From the NCBI GenBank assembly GCA_910577395.1, contig CAJTLG010000001.1, positions 248,001 through 312,000 on the forward strand: a DNA stretch of 64,000 bases. Direction: 5' to 3'. Of the stretch, positions 59,866 to 64,000 are shown in pieces. The DNA is from an uncultured Vampirovibrio sp. GTDB taxonomy: Bacteria; Cyanobacteriota; Vampirovibrionia; Gastranaerophilales; Gastranaerophilaceae. Position numbers and translations under genes: made by a program. Numbering within the stretch: the stretch's first letter is position 1; each line of letters starts with the position of its first letter. The notes beneath the pieces were generated by a model. The model did not search any database, was not told where the DNA came from, and saw nothing but the letters and a program-made list of their open reading frames with translations.

Positions 59866-60690
59866 ATGGATAAAATTACAGAACAAATGACCGGACAAAA
59901 GATAGGTTTTATCGGCCTTGGCAGAATGGCATCAGCTATTATCAACGGCATTATAACTAGTGGATTTATGCCGCGTGAAAATATTCTTGGATATGACGTT
60001 AATAAAGATACTGCAAAATATGCTTCTAAAAATCTTGGTATTGAAACGGTTTCCGATATAGTAGAACTTATGGCAAAATCATCTGTTGTGTTGCTTGCAA
60101 CAAAACCTTTTGTGGTTAAAGAGGTACTTGATGAAATAAAAGATAAAGTTAGGAACCATCTTATAATTTCAATCCTTGCGGGTGTAAGTTTAAAGGTTTA
60201 CGAAAATGCTCTTCCAAATACACGCGTTGTAAGGGTCATGCCAAATACCCCGGCACTTATTGCTGAAGGCATGAGTGCCGTTTGCAAGGGTGCTTATGCC
60301 CATGATTATGATGCAGAGTTTGTTTATAACATGTTTTCAAAACTTGGCAAAGCAATTTATATTGAAGAAAAAGATATTGATATAGTAACTGCTATATCGG
60401 GCTCCGGGCCTGCATTTTATTATTATATCATTGAAAAAATTGCCCATGCCGGCAAACTCCTTGGTCTTGATTATGCAACCGCACTAAGGCTTTCTGCTCA
60501 AACTGCGCTAGGTTCTGCAAAAATGATGTTTGAAACACCTGATACCCCGGAAGAGCTTATTCGTGCAGTTACAACACCCGGTGGCTGCACCGAAGTTGGT
60601 AATAATGTATTAAACAATTCAAATATCGATGAAATATTATTCAAGACCATAAAACGTACGGCCGAGAAGGCTAAAAAGCTTGGCGGTTAA
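59866..60690 (+). CDS. proC: Pyrroline-5-carboxylate reductase
   Basis: ProC makes proline from pyrroline-5-carboxylate with NAD(P)H. The 274-residue protein has the Rossmann loop IGFIGLGRMASAIINGI, VVRVMPNTPALIAEGMSAV, the dimer and active-site helices TAISGSGPAFYYYIIEKIA, and the closing ALRLSAQTALGSAKM and TTPGGCTEVG. Length and motifs are canonical. AAGGAG lies about ten bases upstream. It is divergent from rpmH; the promoter is less clear than for rpmH. Confidence 0.96.
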   Translation: MDKITEQMTGQKIGFIGLGRMASAIINGIITSGFMPRENILGYDVNKDTAKYASKNLGIETVSDIVELMAKSSVVLLATKPFVVKEVLDEIKDKVRNHLIISILAGVSLKVYENALPNTRVVRVMPNTPALIAEGMSAVCKGAYAHDYDAEFVYNMFSKLGKAIYIEEKDIDIVTAISGSGPAFYYYIIEKIAHAGKLLGLDYATALRLSAQTALGSAKMMFETPDTPEELIRAVTTPGGCTEVGNNVLNNSNIDEILFKTIKRTAEKAKKLGG

Positions 60691-60707
60691 TATTTGATAA
60701 AAATTTC

Positions 60708-60735
60708 TTGAAAAAAATAATTAGATTGCTATAAT
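60708..60735 (+). promoter_or_regulatory. Consensus promoter for the C-rich-loop RNA
   Basis: TTGAAA (60708-60713), a 16-bp spacer and a perfect TATAAT (60730-60735). Predicted start about 60742. Confidence 0.85.
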
Positions 60736-60741
60736 ACTTAT

Positions 60742-60906
60742 TGAGGGTACCGGTTATCACCGCCAATGCCTAACCGGTATTTTCTAAGTTCAGAGTTCTG
60801 TAGACTTTGACACCTCCACCACCCCGTCAAAGTTTGCAAAAATAGCTCTGATACTAATCTCGAATAGAGCAAAAAGGCGTTCCACCCTCCACCCGGGACG
60901 TCTTTT
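60742..60906 (+). ncRNA. New small RNA with C-rich (anti-Shine-Dalgarno-like) hairpin loops
   Basis: Between a consensus promoter and an intrinsic terminator lies a non-coding stretch with four hairpins in a row. TACCGGTTA/TAACCGGTA (60748-60756, 60771-60779) has a loop with accgccaatgcc. ACTTTGAC/GTCAAAGT (60803-60810, 60825-60832) has loop acctccaccacccc. A weaker GCTCT/AGAGC (60844-60869) follows. The terminator hairpin (60874-60882, 60894-60902) has loop accctccaccc. Two loops show CCTCCACC, complementary to GGAGG ribosome sites. This is the look of sRNAs that block translation starts through exposed CCUCC loops. No long reading frame. I could not match it to a known RNA family. Confidence 0.75.
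60874..60906 (+). terminator. Terminator of the C-rich-loop RNA
   Basis: AGGCGTTCC and GGGACGTCT form nine pairs (two G-U), followed by five T at 60902-60906. The remaining 60907-61001 holds nothing recognisable. Confidence 0.8.
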
Positions 60907-61001
60907 TGTATGTAAAATATGTAAAAAAATATGTAAAATTTTACCGGCCGCTTTTAATCTTTTATGTGGCCGGTAAACAATATCCTAAATTTAATTAAAT
61001 T

Positions 61002-62009
61002 TTACTTTTTAGACCTCGAAAGTGCAAAGTCTACATTATCAAGTTTTTTTCTTCTGGAAGAATCTAAAAGCTTTTCTTCTGCATCTTCAAGTATTTTGGT
61101 TATAATATATCCGTTTTCACCGTCAGACCTTGGGGTTTTGCCTGTTTTTATACAATTAATAAAATGCTGGCATTCAAGCTTTAGTGGTTCTATTTCAAGG
61201 TAATCAAATATTTCAATACTTTTTTGCGCAGGTGTTTTGTTGTCAAATACCTGTAATTTATTTTCCATTAATGTATCATCTAAAATTGCAGTAGCTTTTT
61301 CACCGCGAACAAGCAAACTTACGCGTTTTTGCGGATGTATCCAACTATCTGAAACATGGGCTGTTATGCCTTCTTCAAATTCAATTGTAAGATGTGTAAT
61401 ATCATAAATATTGTCATCTTCACTGCAACAACCGGTTGCACTTAAAACTTTGACCGGCTCTTTGCCAAGGATATGCGCTATCATTGAAACATCATGGGGT
61501 GCTAAATCCCACATAACACTTCTGTCGTTTTTAAAATAATTTATATTCAATCTGTCACTTTGTACATATTTAATTTTTCCAAGCACTCCTTCTGATATCA
61601 GCATCTGAAGTCTGTTGACCGCAGGATGATATAGTAAAAGGTGTCCAACCATTAATATTAGCCCCTTTGAATCAGCAAGCGCCTTTAATTCTGAAACTTC
61701 GTTTGCAATAGTTGAAACAGGTTTTTCAATATATACATGTTTTCCTGCCTCTAAAACTTTTTTTGCAATTTTAAAATGTGTGTGGCTTGGCGTAATAACG
61801 CAAATTGCCTCAATATCTTCATTTTTAAGTAAATCTTCAAAATTATCCGTTACATTAACGCTTGGGTAATTCTTTTTAATCATTTCAATATTGTCTTTGT
61901 CGATATCGCAAACGGTATTAAGGGTATTAAGGTTGTAGAAATTTCTTACAATGTTTCTTCCCCATATGCCGCAACCAATTACACCAATGTTTCTTTTTTC
62001 ATTTTCCAT
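61002..62009 (-). CDS. Gfo/Idh/MocA-family oxidoreductase
   Basis: The 335-residue NAD(P)-dependent dehydrogenase starts NIGVIGCGIWGRNIVRNF (Rossmann loop). It contains the family motif IEKPVS (in GKHVYIEKPVS, catalytic Lys) and WDLAPHDVSMIAHIL with the active-site His. Members act on sugars, often UDP-amino sugars in surface polysaccharide pathways. The adjacent divergent WecG/TagA-type transferase supports a polysaccharide role. The leader (about 60 bases) can form CAGGGG/CCCTG-type pairing. Confidence 0.88.
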   Translation of the reverse strand: MENEKRNIGVIGCGIWGRNIVRNFYNLNTLNTVCDIDKDNIEMIKKNYPSVNVTDNFEDLLKNEDIEAICVITPSHTHFKIAKKVLEAGKHVYIEKPVSTIANEVSELKALADSKGLILMVGHLLLYHPAVNRLQMLISEGVLGKIKYVQSDRLNINYFKNDRSVMWDLAPHDVSMIAHILGKEPVKVLSATGCCSEDDNIYDITHLTIEFEEGITAHVSDSWIHPQKRVSLLVRGEKATAILDDTLMENKLQVFDNKTPAQKSIEIFDYLEIEPLKLECQHFINCIKTGKTPRSDGENGYIITKILEDAEEKLLDSSRRKKLDNVDFALSRSKK

Positions 62010-62070
62010 AATAATTCTGCCTTGAATTTATCTTCTAATCAGGGTTTTACCCCTGTTTCTACCTTACTTA

Positions 62071-62098
62071 ATTGTATAAAATAATGTTATAAAGTCAA
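62071..62098 (-). promoter_or_regulatory. Promoter for the Gfo/Idh/MocA gene
   Basis: On the minus strand TTGACT (62093-62098) and TACAAT (62071-62076) are separated by 16 bp, giving a leader of about 55-60 bases. Confidence 0.65.
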
Positions 62099-62114
62099 TT
62101 CTTTAAAAGTTTTA

Positions 62115-62123
62115 TGCTATTAT
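62115..62123 (+). promoter_or_regulatory. Extended -10 just upstream of the WecG/TagA-type gene
   Basis: TG-C-TATTAT (62115-62123) lies seven bases before the ATG at 62131 with no ribosome site, so the transcript should be leaderless or nearly so. Confidence 0.5.
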
Positions 62124-62130
62124 ATTGTTT

Positions 62131-62856
62131 ATGATGAAAAGCACAAAAATTCAGGGATTTAAAGTCAACCTTTTAAAATATTCTGATGCCTTAGATTTTG
62201 TTAAACTTTCACTTGATAACGGGGAAGGTATTCAAATTGTAACAATTAATCCTGAAATGATTGAGGCGGCTAAAAAAAATTCCGAATTTAAAGAAGTTTT
62301 AAATAATGCGGAACTTGTTGTGCCTGACGGCGTTGGGATTAAACTGGCGCTTAAGTTTAAGGGCATAGAGCAAGAACAGATAAGGGGTGTAGATTTTGCA
62401 CAAAGCCTGATTGAACTGTCATCAAAGCATTCTTTCAAGATAGCACTTGTTGGGGCGAAACCGGAAATTAATACAAAGCTTGTTAATGTTTTAAAAAATA
62501 AGTATCCCGGGTTGAATATTGTATATGCGCGTGACGGGTATTTTCAAGATGAAAATAAAATAATTGATGAGATTAAAAAGTCAGGTGCAAATATTATTTT
62601 TAGTGCACTTGGTGCACCAAAGCAGGAATTTTTTAACGAAAAAATTAAAAATGCAATACAAGGTTCTGTTTCAATAGGCCTTGGCGGTACATTTGATGTA
62701 TTATCCGGCTCTGTAAAGCAGGCGCCGCCAATTTTTAGAACACTTGGTATTGAATGGCTCTATAGGACAATCAAGCAGCCTGAAAGATTTAAAAGAATAT
62801 TTCCTGCTTTGCCATTATTCCTTTTTCACAGTATAATGGAAGTGTTCAAGAGGTGA
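62131..62856 (+). CDS. WecG/TagA/CpsF-family glycosyltransferase
   Basis: The 241-residue protein has VTINPEMIEAAKKN, LVVPDGVGIKLALK, a GVDF motif, KIALVGAKPE, NIIFSALGAPKQEFF and GLGGTFDVLSGSVKQAPP, the full WecG/TagA (GT26) set. It transfers N-acetylmannosamine or ManNAcA to a lipid-linked GlcNAc in teichoic-acid or enterobacterial common antigen synthesis. Here the sugar is unknown. Two ATGs are adjacent (62131, 62134). It overlaps the transketolase start region, so these genes probably form an operon making surface sugar precursors. Confidence 0.93.
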   Translation: MMKSTKIQGFKVNLLKYSDALDFVKLSLDNGEGIQIVTINPEMIEAAKKNSEFKEVLNNAELVVPDGVGIKLALKFKGIEQEQIRGVDFAQSLIELSSKHSFKIALVGAKPEINTKLVNVLKNKYPGLNIVYARDGYFQDENKIIDEIKKSGANIIFSALGAPKQEFFNEKIKNAIQGSVSIGLGGTFDVLSGSVKQAPPIFRTLGIEWLYRTIKQPERFKRIFPALPLFLFHSIMEVFKR

Positions 62857-62864
62857 GAGAACAT

Positions 62865-63677
62865 ATGTTTAATTTTGAAGAGTTCACAAAGAGTGTCAGA
62901 AAAGATATTCTTAATATGATTTGTAAGGCTAAATCAGGTCATCCTGGCGGCTCTTTGTCTTGTGTTGAAATACTTACCGTATTATATAAAAAAATTATGT
63001 TTGTCCCGTCTGAATGGAAGAAATCACCTGATTTTGATAAAAGGGACAGATTTATCCTTTCAAAAGGTCATGCAAGTGCTTGTCTTTACAGTATACTTGC
63101 ACGCTCAGGTTTTTTTGATACTGAAGAACTTTTAACATTCAGAAAGTTTGGTTCGAGGCTGCAAGGGCACCCGTCTGCCAGATACGGACTTGAAGGAATT
63201 GAGGCCTCTACCGGCTCTCTTGGGCAAGGGCTTTCAATGGCTGCAGGTATTGCATTGGCGCTTAAGCTTGATAAAAATCCTGCAAAGGTATTTGTTCTCC
63301 TTGGTGACGGTGAATTACAGGAAGGCAGTGTTTGGGAAGCATTAATGGGCATTTCTCACAGAAAGCTTGACAATATTGTTGCAATAATCGACAAAAACAG
63401 ACTTCAAATAGACGGCTCTTGTGATGATGTTAAGTCGCTTGGCATGCTTGATAAAAAGCTTGAGGCGTTCGGTTTTGAAGTAAGAACAGTTGACGGGCAT
63501 TCTGAAAATGAACTGACGGAGGTACTCTTACAAGCCAAAAAAGCTTGTAAACCATATGCTGTTATTGCAAATACAATAAAAGGCAAAGGTATTTCATTTA
63601 TGGAAAATAATGCCGCTTGGCATGGAAAAGCGCCAAAAGAAACCGAGCTTTGTGCAGCTTTGGAGGAATTAAATTAA
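62865..63677 (+). CDS. Transketolase, N-terminal (thiamine-diphosphate-binding) subunit
   Basis: The 270-residue protein is the PP half of a split transketolase: KSGHPGGSLSCVEIL, FILSKGHASACLYSIL, GLEGIEASTGSLGQGLS and the metal/ThDP motif GDGELQEGSVWEA...IDKNRLQIDG. GTG at 62853 overlaps the previous stop (GTGA). ATG at 62865 has AGAGG about 11 bases upstream and is slightly preferred. Split transketolases next to sugar genes often supply special sugars rather than serving the pentose pathway. Confidence 0.93.
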   Translation: MFNFEEFTKSVRKDILNMICKAKSGHPGGSLSCVEILTVLYKKIMFVPSEWKKSPDFDKRDRFILSKGHASACLYSILARSGFFDTEELLTFRKFGSRLQGHPSARYGLEGIEASTGSLGQGLSMAAGIALALKLDKNPAKVFVLLGDGELQEGSVWEALMGISHRKLDNIVAIIDKNRLQIDGSCDDVKSLGMLDKKLEAFGFEVRTVDGHSENELTEVLLQAKKACKPYAVIANTIKGKGISFMENNAAWHGKAPKETELCAALEELN

Positions 63678-63679
63678 TT

Positions 63680-64000
63680 ATGGGAATTAATGGTTCTTTA
63701 TTAAAAAATATAGATGAAGTTAAGTCTCCGCGGGCTGCATATGGTGAAACCCTTGTGGAGCTTGGAAAGACAAATAAGGATATAGTTGTCCTGGATGCGG
63801 ATTTAAGCTGCTCAACACAAACCTGTATGTTTGCAAAAGAGTTTCCTGACAGGTTTTTTAATTCCGGCATTGCTGAACAGGATATGATGACAACGGCTGC
63901 AGGGCTTGCAATTGCCGGGAAAATACCGTTTGTAAGCACTTTTGCAATGTTTGCAACCGCAAGATGTCTTGACCAAATTAGAAATTCGATTTGTTATCCA
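63680..64000 (+). CDS. Transketolase, C-terminal subunit (truncated by window edge)
   Basis: The frame begins two bases after the N-terminal subunit's stop and is open to the right edge (107 codons). SPRAAYGETLVEL, VVLDADLSCSTQT, FPDRFFNSGIAEQDMMTTAAGLA and KIPFVSTFAMFATARCLDQIRN are the Pyr-domain signatures of a split transketolase, including the catalytic Glu of GIAEQ. Together with the previous gene it forms one enzyme. Confidence 0.92.
   Translation, partial: MGINGSLLKNIDEVKSPRAAYGETLVELGKTNKDIVVLDADLSCSTQTCMFAKEFPDRFFNSGIAEQDMMTTAAGLAIAGKIPFVSTFAMFATARCLDQIRNSICYP

Noticed and set aside
60742..60906. 6S RNA, SRP RNA or RNase P RNA
   Set aside because: 6S is one long rod with a central bubble. 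This RNA is a string of short hairpins and lacks the conserved SRP and RNase P cores.
1..64000. tRNA, rRNA, CRISPR arrays, insertion sequences or integrase/phage genes
   Set aside because: I scanned for T-loop GTTCRA patterns, regularly spaced repeats and transposase motifs by eye and saw none. A covariance search could still find a missed tRNA.

Overview
The window is about 64 kb of AT-rich bacterial chromosome, densely packed with genes on both strands. It carries no rRNA, tRNA, CRISPR array, transposase or phage module that I can see. The gene content points to a Gram-negative-type cell with peptidoglycan: TonB/ExbB/ExbD, two very large AsmA/YhdP-like envelope proteins, Lgt, and MurE with the meso-DAP motif. 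A cyanobacterial-style ThiE with an N-terminal extension, lineage-restricted MG-start coiled-coil proteins and prepilin-like glycine-rich proteins fit a non-photosynthetic cyanobacterial relative, most likely gut Melainabacteria (Gastranaerophilales). That placement is inference from memory of families, not from a search.

Layout. 1-5.9 kb: an edge-truncated membrane protein, a VKOR-DsbA/QueH pair, an orphan coiled-coil protein, HisF, a GGDEF protein and an exported protein. 6-15.6 kb: a beta-lactamase-fold hydrolase, AspRS, a glycosyltransferase, MetK with a structured leader, DciA, a ClpX-type zinc finger, an unknown helical protein, RuvX, DUF1292 and a DUF2229 protein. 15.7-31.6 kb: the envelope block, with an M16 peptidase carrying a fresh 150-bp tandem duplication, a five-gene TonB-ExbB-ExbD-ExbD-AsmA operon, two exported proteins and a 1535-residue AsmA/YhdP-like protein. 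31.6-39.5 kb: a TPR lipoprotein with Lgt, GpmI, a CxxCxxCC protein, FolP, bL25, DUF192 and a UvrC without its C-terminal HhH domain. 39.5-43.1 kb: an accessory island holding an XRE regulator with a 20-bp-arm operator, small membrane proteins, two copies of an unrecognised RNA motif, and a glycine-rich prepilin-like protein whose C-type-lectin/DUF1566-like insert looks like a diversity-generating-retroelement (DGR) target. 43.2-52 kb: a BlaI regulator, a TadE-like protein, a glycosyltransferase, then the dcw genes rsmH-ftsL-ftsI-murE-murA. 52-64 kb: an ECF sigma/anti-sigma pair, ThiE, MATE, GlcD, a second coiled-coil protein, two P-loop kinases, rnpA-rpmH, ProC, a new small RNA, a Gfo/Idh oxidoreductase, a WecG/TagA transferase and a split transketolase cut by the right edge.

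The strongest candidates for undescribed biology are: (i) the prepilin-like protein with a putative hypermutable cassette, together with the duplicated RNA motif in front of it; (ii) a roughly 165-nt RNA at 60.74-60.91 kb whose hairpin loops show CCUCCACC, an anti-Shine-Dalgarno-like sequence; (iii) a shared promoter/leader at 3.0 and 57.7 kb, the second copy driving an orphan short transcript; and (iv) a recurring promoter layout in which a -10 box ends about six bases before the ATG, which predicts leaderless mRNAs.
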